Of a DNA stretch of 64,000 bases, positions 32,695 to 45,600 are shown in pieces. Each line of letters opens with the position of its first letter. Position 1 is the first letter of the stretch. Position numbers and translations under genes: made by a program. This DNA comes from Akebia trifoliata (taxonomy: Eukaryota > Streptophyta > Magnoliopsida > Ranunculales > Lardizabalaceae). The stretch covers positions 18,525,288-18,589,287 of the forward strand of contig CM030717.1 of NCBI GenBank assembly GCA_017979445.1, given 5' to 3'. Below the pieces are notes generated by a model. The model was not told the DNA's origin. It did not search any database and saw only the letters and a list, made by a program, of their open reading frames with translations.

Positions 32695-33159
32695 TATCAT
32701 GTAAGGCTCGTTATGAAGCCATGTCAGCCCCCGTACCAGGGCATATCTGTTAGCTTAGTGGCATTTTCGTAATAAGGGAGTATGACCGGCCTCTACTTTT
32801 GATTTTTCCTTCTGGAAACCTAGTAAAGACTTAGCATACACTTTGTAGGAAGGGTGTCAGTGCTATCCCAATCCCCGGCCTACACCCACGTTGTTGAAGC
32901 CTTGAAGCCCAGCTCCGTGGAAGTCCCGCGTGTCATAGGATCATCAATTGCTTGTAACGCATCTATTTGCTTTTATAACGCGTTACACCATGTAATCAAT
33001 ATTATATCAACAAAGTTGCCTCCGGGCTTTATCTCGTGTTGCCTCGTTTACTTGTTTGATAACTACGTGTGTGTGGTGTACGATCATTTTACAGGCTTGC
33101 AAGTGGATTTGACCCCCTTACGCCGCACGACCCCGCTTCGAAAGAATAGGGCCGTGACA
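32620..33159 (+). repeat. 3' LTR of element F
   Basis: 540 bp, TGTAACGGCC to GGGCCGTGACA. Followed by CCGGG at 33160-33164 (right target duplication). Confidence 0.95.
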
Positions 33160-33164
33160 CCGGG

Positions 33165-33420
33165 GCCTGTTTCAAACAAATGGGCCCATGGCCCTGATCA
33201 TACCATCATACATTGGACTACATGATTATTTAATCAAAACCAAAATCATTCGAATCATATGAATTATTAATCAAGATCAATACCATTCCAATCACATAAG
33301 TAAAGATAAGCACATCAAGCATATATCCGTGTTAGAAGCAAATATTTAATCCAACATCATTTCTTTATGTATTCCCATCAAGGGTTATTTTGGGGTGACC
33401 TTAGACAAATTGGGATTTCA
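33165..33420 (-). other. 5' leader of element B (part distal to F)
   Basis: The reverse complement (CATTTGTTTGAAACAGGCCC next to the insertion site) matches C's leader before its CCCCGGGCACA motif, showing that B continues here. Similarity fades at about 33400 and no 5' LTR follows. Confidence 0.6.
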
Positions 33421-34129
33421 AAAGGATATTGAATTGATAATGAAATGATAATTATCGGGGTGAGAAATTATGATGATCTTTAAACAAATTGAAAGAGAGA
33501 AGAATAAAAATAAACATTTTAGAAAACAAATCGACTTTTATCAAGCAATAAAAGTGTTTTTTTTTTTAAATTATAAAACTATATAAAAAATTAAAACAAA
33601 ACCACCAATATTTGCCATGCCAAACCGTTGGTCATCAAATAAATCTCGATGGTGTATTGGTGTGACAACAAACCATCTCTTATTAGCCATATAAGTGCTG
33701 TTAGTAGTCCTTCCCTTCACCTATTATTGTTATTATTATTATTATTATTATTACTTTGATAAATATGTAAGAAGTTTGACAATAGATTATTCGATTGATT
33801 GATGGATGGATAGAGAGAATGTATGTTTTCGATTGATTATTGGGATAGTGCCTCCAATTCTATGTGATGGACGTGCTACGTAAGTCATGATGGAATGATA
33901 GATGGATGAAATGATTGATGGATGGAAATGACAGATGGATATCACTGGAAGACACTACCAAACCTTGTTTGTATTTTCGATAAAAAGAAACGAAATATTA
34001 TATACAAAACAAAATAATTTGTTTACCAGAAAAAGGTCATGGAAAGCCTACATAAAGTAATATGTTGCTGTATATCTAAAAACGGTGGGTCAATATAGGG
34101 TCAATATTAGATTTCATATCCTCTTTGGT
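33421..34129. other. Unassigned sequence with simple repeats
   Basis: No gene. Contains an ATT-type microsatellite at about 33722-33753 and a GATG/GATT-rich patch at about 33790-33950. Confidence 0.5.
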
Positions 34130-35130
34130 AGATACCTTAGAGCCTACTATAGATTATGAGATCGAAAAATTTCTCCTACTTCTTTTCTAGGTAACGTTGT
34201 GTGTAAAGATGGTCTCTGTATAGTGTACGGGTAGGCAGGGTTCACATGTATTTCCTCTTGATAGGTTTCGACACGAGGGGTCTCCTGGACTACTTAGTAA
34301 TCACTTTGAATCTACAATCGTCAAATGGTAGGCCTCACCGTAAGGTGAACTCAGTATTGGATTCTTGACCAACGGCTAGTCTGAACTAGATAAATGGTCC
34401 CATTATTGTGGTATGCCGATCGGTCACATAATCAAATTTTAACGATGGGATTCCACATCAGAGATTAAGTTTGGAATATCGAATTGCCATGCTGAGGTCA
34501 TTGTATTGACGTGTTCGTTTACTCTCTTATCGATTATACTGTTGTGCAGTTAGATTGTCTAATTATTTTGTGATGATGTTAGATGCTTTCCCTTGAAAAA
34601 GATGCATATGTTACTTTGAATGATAGAAATGATAGATTGAAGTTCTTTACAACTACTTATTTAGCATGCTTAAATATTTATCGTATGTTATATTATGAAA
34701 AAAAACTTGTATTATTTAAATATTTAGATGTTTACTCGTGTATGTATGACTCGCTGTTAGAACGACGTTCATCCTACTGAGTAACATTCCCCTGTTACTC
34801 ACCCTATCCTTCCCTTTTCAGATGTTTTAAATTTTGGAGAATCTGCCTATGAGGAGTCATTCGAGGAGGTTCATGTAAAGGGTCATGCCATGAATCTGTA
34901 GCCTCCGTCAACTTGAAGATTTATCTAGTAATATGACGAGTGTAGTGTAAATGAAATTTTGGGACATGATGTATATTTTGAGAAGTTATATTTTGGGAGA
35001 TGGTTATGATGTAATTATTTGATAATGATTAGCTTCTGCTTTCCTCTAATTTGAGCTTATATAGTTTAGTATTCCTACTACGTTTATACTTCACTTCATA
35101 GTGTTATTATCTATGATTGTTCTATCAGGT
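34130..35130 (+). mobile_element. 3' half of a diverged Tekay-like LTR
   Basis: Ordered matches to element A's LTR include CTAGATAAATGGTCC, CGATCGGTCACATAATCA, GGGATTCCACATC and GTTACTCACCCTATCCTTCC (A: 4870-5330). Both ends are missing. A 65-codon ORF inside is not a gene. Confidence 0.65.
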
Positions 35131-35138
35131 TGTATACA

Positions 35139-35158
35139 TCTCTCTCTCTCTCTCCTAT
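35139..35158. repeat. (TC)n microsatellite
   Basis: CATC followed by about eight TC dinucleotides. Confidence 0.85.
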
Positions 35159-35159
35159 A

Positions 35160-35899
35160 GTCTCTGCCAATTGCCTCATTAGAACTTTTAACTTAGCAAT
35201 GGCTTAAATCTTGCATCATCCTCATTTGTTGGTTTTGTATCATCTTCATCATGTTAGACATCATTTCTTCAATTGATTATGTGTATAGGGAGCAAAATAG
35301 TTAGGCATACTATTTAGTATGAGAGTTCTACACTGATTGGGCTGTTGAGTTTGTTGAGATTGATATTGAGGAATTGGGCCCTGATGATTCTGGAAAGAAT
35401 TTTTATGGAAATCAAGAGACCTACCTTAAGATTGATTAGGGTCATTCTGTTGATAGGAGAAGTTGGGATGATATTTAGTATCAAGGTGGTACATCTGACT
35501 ATAGTTGGATGTGGATTTCCTAAAGGTATTTCACAAATTTATAGCATTGTCCTGCTCAGCCTTGATTGAAAAAAAGCTTGAATAGTAAGCAATCGTATGT
35601 TCATTCCTCTCGCATAGAATACACTAAAAATTGTGGGCTTCGTACCATGTCTAGTCCTAGAGGGGGTAAATAGGATAATTAAAATTTCTTTCGATTTATC
35701 CAATTTTAACTTAGATTGATAATTTGACTATGTGTTCTAAGTCATTCACTTAGCCTCGATTTTGCAATCATGTCATTTTCATCGTCAAATGGTATCCAAC
35801 CGAAGAGGTAACACAAATAAAAAAATAACACCTTAGGGCCAACATGAAGTGGACAAGTGGACAACTATGTTCATCTTGCTGAAGAGAACAATGAATAAG
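35160..35899. other. Unassigned stretch, possibly decayed Athila gag
   Basis: One 74-codon ORF (35345-35569) has no recognised domain. Position upstream of the Athila protease suggests decayed gag, but I cannot support it from motifs. Confidence 0.3.
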
Positions 35900-38800
35900 T
35901 CAATGATCCCATTGCCCTTGAATTAGGAGACCAGAACAAAGGTAAGGAAATAATAAGTGTGCCATAAGTCCCTGCATATGTGCCGAAGGCAGCATTCCCT
36001 TAATGGCTTGAGGATAATAGGATGGGTAAAAAATTCAAGCAAAACTTAGGAGTTTTCAAGTACATCTAAATCAATATCTCATTGTTAGATGCCATAAAGA
36101 AAATATCCTTATACGCTCATTTTTTAAAGAATCTCACCACCATTAAGAGGAAGATATATGTCTCTCAACAAGTTGTTATGGCAGTATAAGCCTCGGGTTT
36201 TATTTAACAAATTATCGCATCCAAATATAAAGACCTGGGCTGCCCCATAATCCCAATCACCATTGGTAATACTATGGTGAAGAAATGTCGAATATATCTA
36301 AGGGTGAGTGTGAATATCTAACCATACCTAGTTAACAATCAATTAGGTTTTGGGGAGTTGTAACCCACAAACATCACCCTTAGTCTAGCAATCTAGTCAA
36401 TGAAAATCCAAAAAGTAATTGTAGTAGACGTTATCATCAAGGCCAATAAGTTTTATATTCTAAATGATTTTGTAGTTTTAGACACAACATGCACTATTAA
36501 TCCAATCCATCATGTCCCCGTGATTCTAGGACATCCTTTTCTAGACACGTCGAAAGTTGTAATCCATTGTAGGAATAGAGTAATAACATTAGCTTTCAAC
36601 AACATGAAGGTCAATCTGAACGCCTTCCACAACATGAAGGTCAGATGACAACACTAAATCATGAAGAGAACTACAAAGGAAACAAAACCCCATTTTGAAA
36701 GAAGATATGATATTTGAAGTGATCAAACTGCTGGATGCGGGTATCATATACCCCATCGTAACTAGTTGGTGGGTTAAACCAGCTAATGTACCCACAAAAT
36801 CTAGAGTCATGATCATAGCCAATAATGACAATGAGCTTGTCTCCACTCGCATCCAAATAGGATAGTGAGTATGCAATAACTATAGAAAACTCAATGCCAT
36901 GACTCGAAAAGATCATTTCCCCTTTCCATTCATAGATCATATGTTGAAATGCTTAGTTGGCCATTCCATTCTTACTTCTTAGATGGTCACTCTAACAATA
37001 ATCAAATCCCAATTGTTCTTGAGGATTAGGAGAAGACTACCTTGACATTCCCATTTGGTACATTCGCTTACCGTCGCATACCCTTTTGGTTATACAATAC
37101 ACATACTATCTTTTAATGGTGCATGTTAAGTATATTTTCAAATATGGCCAAACAATTCCTAGAAGTCTTCATGGATGACTTTTCCATATTTGGGACTAGT
37201 TTTCATAAGTGACTTCATCATTTAACACTAGTTGTTAAACATTGTATAGAAAAGAACTTAGTTCTTAATTGGGAGAAGTGCTACCTTATTGTGAAGTCAG
37301 GGATTGTCATAAGCCATAAATCTCCAATAAGAGAATAAAGGTCAACAAAGCCAAGATTAAAATAATTGCCAATCTCCACCTCCTAAAACTGTTGGGTAAG
37401 TATGATCTTTTCTTGAATATGTGAGCTTTTATCAAAGATTCATCAAATATTTTAGTAAAATCTCATAGCTTATGTGTGATTTTTTGGCCAAGGATGCTCT
37501 TTGGGGATTTAATCCAAATGCTTACAAGCTTTCAATAAGCTTAAAACTGAGTTAACCTCAACACCCATTATTAAACCTCTGGATTGGAGTATTACATTTT
37601 TGGTGATATGTGACGCCTCTGATTATGTTATAGGAGTTGTGCTAGGACAACGAGTGAACAAATTTTCACATGTCATTCACTACATTAGTAAAACATTGAA
37701 TAACACCCAACTCAAGTACTTGATCTCGAAGAAGAAGTTACTAGATATAGTGTTCGCACTTGACAAATTCACTTGGTAGGATCCAAAGTGTTGGTCTACA
37801 CTAATAATACAACCCACCAATACCTTCTTACCAAGAAGGAAGCTAAGGCTTGTTTTATTTGTTGGGTCATTCTTTTACCAGAATTTTATTTTAAAATCCT
37901 AGATAAAAAAGGATTTGAAAATATAATTGTTGACCATTTGTCTAGACTAATCACCAAACCACCGCTTGAATCCTTTCCAATCCTTGAAAAATTTTCAAAT
38001 GAACAAATCATATCCGTCTCACACTCCAATGTTCTATGGTATGTTGACATCGTAAATTACATTGTCAAGGAACAAACACCTAGTACATGGTCAAAATAAG
38101 AGTGGCTTAGATTTCTAAGCAAAGCAAACTGATACATTTTGGATGAACCTTGTTCAAGTATTGTCTTGATCAAATTATCAAGAGATGCATCCTAGATAGT
38201 AACCACGCTCAATTTCTATTTTTCTTTCATGACCACGCACATAGTTGCCATTTTAACAAAAAAAAATTCACTGCAAAAATTTTTCAAAGTGGTTTTTACT
38301 GGCTAACAATCTTTTGTGATGTGCACAACTATTGCAAAACGTGTGATAGGTGTCAATGCTTAGGAAAAATCTCACACGGAATGAATTGCCCCTAAAACCC
38401 ATTATTATAATCGAAATCTTTGATGTTTGGGGCATTATTGCATAGGTCCATTCCCTAAGTCACATGGATATCTTTAAATTTTCATCACGGTTAATTATGT
38501 TTTAAAATAGGTTGAAGCTATTGCTTGTATGATGAATGACCATAAGGTGGTAGGACACCATATTCGCACGTTACGATTCACCCCAAACTATCATTAGAGA
38601 TGGGGGAAAATATTTTGTATATATGGTTGCCACACCTTATCCTCAAACAAGTGAACAAGTAGAAATTTCTATTCGAAAGATAAAGACAATTTTAGATAAA
38701 ACTGTGAATACCCTTCGTAAAGATTGGTCTTTGTGACTCATAGATTCCATATGGGCATATTGCATAGCTTACAAGACACCCATAAGAATGTCTCTCTATA

Positions 38801-39300
38801 GGCTCATCTTTGAAAAAACCTATCATTTGCCAGTTGAGTTACAACATCTAGCATATTGGGCTATTAAATGCCTAAACTTTAACCTCGAAAAGGCTAGGAA
38901 GAATAAGAAACTGCAACTCAATGAGTTGGATGAAATTAGGAATGACTCCTACATTTGTGCAAGGAAATACAAGGATAGAACAAAAATGGTCCATGTTAAG
39001 CACATTCTTAGAAAATAATTTGAATCAGGCAAAAGGTTCTACTCTACAACACCAAGTTATATTTTTTTCTTGGAAAATTGAAAATTAGATGGCTAGGCTT
39101 GTACATAATCCATTTTATGCGCCAACATCGTTCAATAGAAGTCTACAATCCAAAGGATGCGTCAACTTTCAAAGTTAATAGACAAAAATTGAGGTAGTAT
39201 CTAGGGTATCCATTCTAGAAAGTGATGAGTTCAAACTCGAGGATCCGATTTATCAGGATTAAAATTACCATCCGTCTAGCTGAAGATGTTAAACTTAGCG
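35900..39300 (+). pseudogene. Athila-lineage gag-pol remnant
   Basis: Many stops, but the order of landmarks is clear. A gag C-terminal segment lies at about 35985-36180 (LDAIKKISLYAHFLKNLTTI). The protease region is at 36260-36648 (KANKFYILNDFVVLDT, HVPVILGHPFLDTS). An RT trace spans 36700-37500 (LLDAGIIYPIVTSWW, then MTRKDHFPFPFIDHML, then FLEVFMDDFSIFGTSF near 37155). RNase H is at about 37600-38099 (THQYLLTKKEAKA, NIIVDHLSRL), the integrase zinc finger at 38150-38395 (HSCHFNKKKF, CKTCDRCQ), the integrase C-terminus at 38788-39018 (YHLPVELQHLAYWAIKCLNF) and the tail to 39270 (STFKVNRQKLR). The landmarks match the Athila pattern. No LTRs are recognised. The stop density indicates great age. 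Confidence 0.82.
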
Positions 39301-40987
39301 CTTTTGAGAGACAACCCATGATTTTAGAATTTTTAGGCAACTGGTGATTTTTTTTAGAATAGAGTAGTGTTTGTTTTCTGATAAAAATTTGATTTCCGTG
39401 TTTTAAATTTTTTCAGGTGATTAATATATCAGAGATACATCAAATTAGGTATTTTTCACCCTTTTTTACTGAGAAAAATTGAGGAAAATATTTAGGGTAT
39501 GGGTTGGTTAAACAAATATTTATTTTAAGTTATTTTTCAAAAAATTAAAAATTAAAAAAGATTGGGTATTTGTTTTTTAAAATAAAATATAAGTAAATAC
39601 TTTTAGATATTTTATAAAAATTAGAAATATTAGAATTTCAGTAATGAGCCTTAAGATTTGAGCCTATTCATTATCATTCACTTATTTGATTTTTGAAAGA
39701 ATTGCATCTCTTAAAAATTCATTACACATCTGGCTAGTTTTGATTGTTTAAGTTGATTAGAGTAAAGTGAAACCACTATTTTTTTCTCTTAGGGAAAACC
39801 AAGTCTAATGAACTTTGATTTATATGTCCTTTGGTTGGTTGGTTAGAAGAAAAATAGAATTGGAGATGTACATTTTGGACAACAACCTTAAGAATAGATT
39901 GGGTACCTTAAAAAAGACTACCTACTTAAAACAATAAAAGGATAAAAAATATGTGTCAAGAATAAAAAATAATTTAGAAATTATTTTGAAGTACGGAATA
40001 TGGAATATAGTGAAAAGATCCAAAAGAAACAAAAGTTAAAAAAAAAGAGCCCAATGAGATCACATAAAAAAAGTTTCAATAGACTAAAAACTATCAATGG
40101 TAAAATGAGAGTAAACTAAAATCACATATAAAGTCACTTAGAGGTATTAAAGTAAAAAATTTAGACCTCTCGCTATCCTAGATAGAATGTTGAGTTTGGA
40201 ATTAAATCTTAGGTTAACTTGACCATTTTAGGTTAATTCAGTCTAGCTCTACCTTATGAAGCTGAACCTCAAAGTCATTTTTAGACTTTGACTATGCATT
40301 CAAGGTCATAGTTTTTCTAGAATTCGCTTAATGGATTTGATAATAACTTGGGCTCTATCAACAAGTAAATCACTGATTTTCTAGTGGATCTAAGTTTAGG
40401 TTAAAATCTTCAAATGATAACCTAGCTAAATTTTGATACAAAATAACATGTGTTGAATTTTGTGGGTATATTCATTGCAAACCGTCACGAATCAAACTCG
40501 TCTACGAAGGGTAACCTACGGCTTTAAAGGCGTACTGCATTCTCTAAATGTAGTTAAGGGGCCTATGAAAGTGGCATTGTTTATATTGCTTATTTTTATT
40601 TTATTTTTCTATTGTGGTCAGGATTAACAAATCTAAGTTTGGAGGTGTGTTGACTGCCTAAAAATGTGTATTTTTTTCCATTATTTTATCGAACACTTAA
40701 TTGTATTTTCTAACCTCAGAGTTACGATTTCTTCTTAAATCATACATAGTAGTTAATTCATCAAAAGTTATATTTTATTGACTAAATTTCATGTATTTTC
40801 ACAAATTTTGAGGGTTTAATTATATGTACATTCTTGCAGGTAAAACATTTGAGAATTGAATAATCAAAGAGTAAAAAAAGACCTAGGTCAAAATCAAAGT
40901 CAAAACACAGTTCAAAAGATTTGATGGTCCTCGATTGACAGAATCAAGTTTTTAAATCTGTCACATCACACCATTTTGTCCATAACT
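39301..40987. other. AT-rich non-coding stretch, probably decayed Athila 3' region
   Basis: Starts with the CTTTTGAGAGACAACCCATG word typical after Athila pol. Beyond about 39400 I recognise no ORF, LTR or repeat. Confidence 0.4.
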
Positions 40988-43960
40988 TGTAAAACCTTGA
41001 GTTTTGATTCGTATCTCGAAAAAATAAATAATGAAATTTTGAGAAAATATTAAAAGTGGGACTTAAGATAAAACTGTAGGATTTTGTTCTGATCATTTTT
41101 AATGAAATCTGACCTCACCTTTGGATTCAAAAGTACCGAAAAAAGTACTTTAGTCTATAAACACGGTCAAATGTGAATCCAAACAGAAAAGTTACAAAAT
41201 CCTTGATTTTCGAGTCAGACAAGTTAAAATAATGGTTTTTTTCTAGAATAAGAATTTTTAAAATTTGATCAGACCATTGGATTTATAATGAAAAATTATA
41301 GAAAATTGGATAATTTACTTGTCGTTTTTAGAGCCTAAAAAGTTGAATTACAGTAAAAAAACGAAAACGATGTCAATTTTAAGGTTCCATCTGGCCGAAA
41401 AAGTAAATTTTTGTTAAAAATAGAATTTATAGAATTTGATCATACCATTAGATCCAGAACAAAGAATTATATAGAATAGAGTATTCATTCGTCAGTTTTG
41501 AAGTCCGGATGGTCAAGTTATCGTTAAATAAAATAATAGGTAAAATATCGATTTTGTCCCAAAACTTATATAAATAAATTTTTTAAATGGATTTACTATT
41601 CATCATCTTTCTAAACTGTCCAAAACCTTCCATGAGGTTTTAACAAAAAAATTTTGGATTTTTCTCGACTTTCAACCTCAGATTCGTCGTAAACGGGTTG
41701 TTGTTGACTTCCGATGCAGAAGGGAAAAACGCTCACAACCTCGACCTCTACAAAATCCACCCAATTTCCTTTTATTTTTCTTTTCTTTTATCCCGTATCG
41801 CTAAAAATCAGTCGTACGTGATACGGGAGTTTCAATTTTTAAATCTCGAATTTCATCTATTTTGAGGTCAAACCATCTTCCACTATAGAAGGGAGAAAGG
41901 ACAATGGCATTGAGATCTTCGAAACTACCGAGTCAGATTCAAAAATTAGTTGTCTCGACATTCGATTGGCTTCAATTTTCATGTCGATTGTATTGATTTC
42001 TGCGTACACGCTTTAATCTTATTGCACAAAGATTGTAAGCACTCTCAATTTTTATTGGTAACCATAGATTGTGAAAATTACATTTAGGGTTATTATCGAA
42101 AACTTATGATATATTTTCAAAAAATGTAGAATTCTTTTCTTTATTTCAAATTCATGTCAGAACTTGCATATTTGATATGTTTAATTATATTTTATAATAA
42201 ATTATACGTGGATAAGATATTTTACCAGGTTATTTCCGTCAATTAGGTTCTATGCACTGCTTAGACCCTGTTTTAATATAAGTTTTGTAAAGTTTCAATT
42301 TAAATAATAAAAATAAATTGTAAAGTTTGAAAAATGATTTGATATAAGAAAATTAATATTTGAGTGAGTGAATCCGAAAAATGAATGATGTGTTTGAAAA
42401 TTTAGAAAGTGCAAGAATAAAAAAAAGGGAAAAAGGGATGAAACGGTAAAATGTAAGAGTCACACCTGAGGGGTGATGTTTGCATTTTATATTGTAATGC
42501 TATGTGTAGGTTTGTGAATGGATATCTAGGGATTACAATATTAGTTGCATTTTAATTTACTTTATGTAGCGCGAGGTGCAGTTTAAGTTTCTATTCTGTT
42601 ACTTATTTTAGACCGCGTGGCCCCAATTGCGTGGTAAGAAACTGGATATTCATTCTCAACTCTGTTATGTTAATTTCTTATTTGTTTTCAAACAAAAACA
42701 ATGATATATATATATATAGTTATTTTGTGAACTATTTAAGAGCTTACGATACCAGAAGGGATAGTCTGTTATATCATTTGAAGTGATATACTATCCTAAG
42801 ATGTACGGTAGGGACAACCAAACTCATACGTGGTATAGAACGCGTATGAGAGTGGAGTCACAATTGAAATCTGGGTTTATTCATCTTTATCATTACTAGT
42901 GAACTTGTAATGTAAAAGTAGTCGTATACGAATGAATTATATATTTGGGAATCACACACACACCTGATAGGTATAAACGAAGATGATTAGTCAGTGATCA
43001 TTAACAATTTATAGTAGTCGAACGTTTTGACACATTGAAAAGAGACCTATTGCTTACGGCCACTTCAAACGGCCATCCTGAGCCTGATAAATGATCCCGC
43101 AAGTGTGGTAAATAGCGACCAGCCACAAAATCAGAAACTAATACTTTATTATGAAATATTATGTCTCGACTGAGAGCGATCTAGTCGTGAATCCCAATTC
43201 TCTAATTCCACTACTCCACCATTTTGTATTATGTATATGTTGCCTTATTTTGATATATAAGATGAAATGCATATTTAATATTTTCATTTAATCAATTAGA
43301 TTTGTATAAAAAGAAAATGTTATAGTGAGTATTGTTGATGATAAAATGTGAGTTTTAAAATGTTTAGTTGCTCATCCCTAGCTATATGTACTAGTTAATT
43401 GTAGTTTCTTCTTTAAAATTTTGCATGTGTTAAAATGATTCAGTATGTTTATTCGTTCATGTTAGGAGAGGTTATTGGCATAAATTGTTTGCTTCCCTAT
43501 TGGACAACCATTGTTACTCACCTTTTCCTTTTTCATTTTTTTAGTTTTAGATTTAGAGCTTGACGAGATAGGTGTAGAGCATGAGTGGGGATTATTTGGT
43601 AAGTCAGATAGACGACCAAAGTCTTTTTCATAGTAAGCAGTGGACTATATCTAACTCCGTCAGGTTGTCCAGGTAGTAATATAGATTTCGATTTTGAGCA
43701 TTAGGAATTTTTTTAGAGTAAGGAGTTTCTGTATAACCCATGTATATAAATTTCTTCTTTCGTACTCTGTTTTATCACATGTTATTAGATGTATATCTGT
43801 TATTATTCTTTTTTGTAGGTATATATGTAGGATATAGTATATGTCGTTTATCAGGTGCAGGTATTTAGCGCCTTAGAATGCTAACATAAACAAAGGAGAC
43901 CATGTTGAAATTTCGAGGTGCCACTTAGTGCCTCGAGATCTAACATGGTGCTTTGTGTTA
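40988..43960 (+). mobile_element. Solo LTR of the element A (Tekay-like) family, nearly complete
   Basis: Begins TGTAAAACCTTGAG and follows A's LTR throughout, ending at GTGCTTTGTGTTA, about 20 bases short of the expected GCGCCACA end. No interior or second LTR lies alongside and no target duplication is found (TAACT on the left, AAAAA on the right). Divergence from A is large (many transitions, as expected for methylated old repeats). It contains a TA microsatellite near 42703-42718. Confidence 0.85.
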
Positions 43961-44320
43961 AAAAATTCTCAAAAGTCATCGTCGTCTCCCAAATCATTGC
44001 TATAAAAACATAAGCATATACTAAATGGTACAAAAATCAAGTGCAATATAATACAAAGAATCATACAAATATGTACTAATGAATTAATAAAAACATTATT
44101 CTCTAAAATAATTATCAAAATATACATTGACGATTATTTATAATCATATTGGACGTAATGTGAACCAGCTTAAAGCAAAGTTTTTGCCATTTTTGGAATC
44201 AACACATAACCAAGAAAACAAACACTCATTTTTGGAATAAGTTTGAAAACATAGTTCCATCATTATTGAACCATTTTGGTGTCAGGGTTTTAATACTTTC
44301 TTAGGAAAATGGTAACGAGC
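43961..44320. other. Unassigned AT-rich sequence
   Basis: Nothing recognised. Confidence 0.4.
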
Positions 44321-44680
44321 ACTTCCAACCTTGTTGGCCAATTTAGAACAACCTAAACATTGTAGGTGCCAGCATCCTGTACTTTATAGATACGTACAGT
44401 TACATCAAGAAGTGTCTTGAATCACAAAAAAATACATTCGGGTTTTACCCCATCATGAACAAGAAAAGTAGTGGATGACTCTCGACTACGTTAGTCAATT
44501 TGGAATAACTTGAAGATTGTAGGCATCAACATCTATACATTGTAGATGCATCTGACCATGTCGAAAAGCATCAACATTTACTAAGGAACATCTATGACGA
44601 CGTTGGCCAATTTGGAATACACTAAACATTGTAGGTGCCAACATCCTAGACATTACAAATGCGTCCAGCTATGGTAGAAT
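44320..44680. repeat. Three degenerate copies of a ~70-base motif
   Basis: Blocks at about 44329-44400, 44498-44560 and 44598-44665 share the words TTGGCCAATTT(A/G)GAA, ACATTGTAGGTGCCA(A/G)CATC and CATT(G/A)(T/C)A(G/A)ATGCGTC. Spacing is uneven (about 170 and 100 bases), so this is a dispersed-in-place repeat rather than a clean tandem array. Confidence 0.6.
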
Positions 44681-45600
44681 ATTTTTGGTGTTAAACAATG
44701 AGAAGTACACAACCAGGACGTACGTTTATTTGGAGCATTTCTAGCATGGTTGGGGTATTGAAGAGTTTCCAATAAAGAGGAATGAAGCAAAACAATAAGG
44801 ATGCAACAATTTATGAATGAAAGATACTTTATTTTGTGAAAAGTTGAAACTACAACTTTAGCGGAATTTGTCTTTTACGAGAAAGAAAATAGAAAATAAA
44901 TAAAACAACTAACAAAAAGGGAAACCCCAAGTTTTAAAAAAAATGAGAAAAACCCCAAATCCTAAGATATTTAAATCAAAACACACTTCTTGCAAACACA
45001 TTTTTTTTACTATCTCAACCAACTAGACGATACATAGAAAATTTTCCGCTTGGTGATATGCTTAACTAGTACAGGCAGGTTTTGTTTATCTTCTTCTTTA
45101 CATGAATTCTCTTTTGTCAATGGAGTAGAAATAACCCTACTATTGCACATCACCTTTCCATCTATCTTCAATTGGGCCTCTATTCTAGAAAGTACCTAGT
45201 GGAATATAGAATTTCAAATTTGCACAATTTTTTCCCAAGCTTCAAACGGGTTTGTTAGTTCCATATTTTGTTAATCCTAAGACATGTTGAGTGTCAAATT
45301 GATTTGCCATTGAAAACATATGAAGACTCTACTAAAGCTGCTCAACCACAAACGCCTCGACAAAAAGTTCCAATGTGTGTGCACAAAGCCCAAAAGGTAA
45401 TGAGACTACTTAAGACTATTTTCCAACACTTAGATGATTGATAGGTCGACCCGTAGTAATTAGGAAAACTCTTTTTTCGACCCGTTCACTTATCGGACCT
45501 TTCGAGAATTGAAAATGATCATAGAGGGGATATTAGAGATTTGACCACCTTAAAACCACCGTCTGTCCTTAGTCATTTTTTGGTGACATTATATAGGTAA
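44681..45600. other. Unassigned sequence left of element D
   Basis: A minus-strand frame at about 45010-45200 is open for about 60 codons (contains IEAQLKIDGKVM) but has no known domain and stops on both sides. No other signal is seen. Confidence 0.35.

Larger units (their letters stand above)
29164..33159 (+). mobile_element. Element F: Galadriel-like chromovirus deletion derivative, nested in B
   Basis: The 3996-bp element has LTRs of 582 and 540 bp (TGTAACGGCC to GGGCCGTGACA), a tRNA-iMet primer site, a purine tract and perfect CCGGG duplications. The interior carries one 954-codon ORF with gag, protease, a partial RT and a partial integrase. RNase H, the YVDD region and the first half of integrase are absent. 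RT words such as KKITINNKYP and ADLFDKLGTAKCFS and integrase words such as GQQCLTSHT recall the Galadriel lineage. Excluding a 42-bp length difference, I count about 13 LTR differences over 540 bp (near 2.4%), so F is older than A. It lies antisense within B's leader. Confidence 0.93.
15621..33420 (-). mobile_element. Element B: TAT/Ogre-lineage Ty3/Gypsy retrotransposon, 5'-truncated, interrupted by element F
   Basis: Read on the minus strand the order is: leader (33420-27960, interrupted by F), ORF1, gag, protease, RT, RNase H, archaeal-type RNase H, integrase zinc finger and core, 3' tandem-repeat region, 3' LTR. An extra ORF1 before gag, a DNG-type protease, a second RNase H after the native one and tandem repeats between pol and the LTR are established traits of TAT/Ogre elements. 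Leader continuity across F is shown by a match to C around its CCCCGGGCACA motif (C near 56840). No 5' LTR or primer site is found to the right, so the 5' end is lost somewhere near 33400. Frameshifts and stops break every ORF. Confidence 0.88.

Noticed and set aside
45010..45200. Minus-strand open stretch containing IEAQLKIDGKVM
   Set aside because: About 60 codons only, bounded by stops, no recognised family. Kept as a note in the flank description and not called as a gene.
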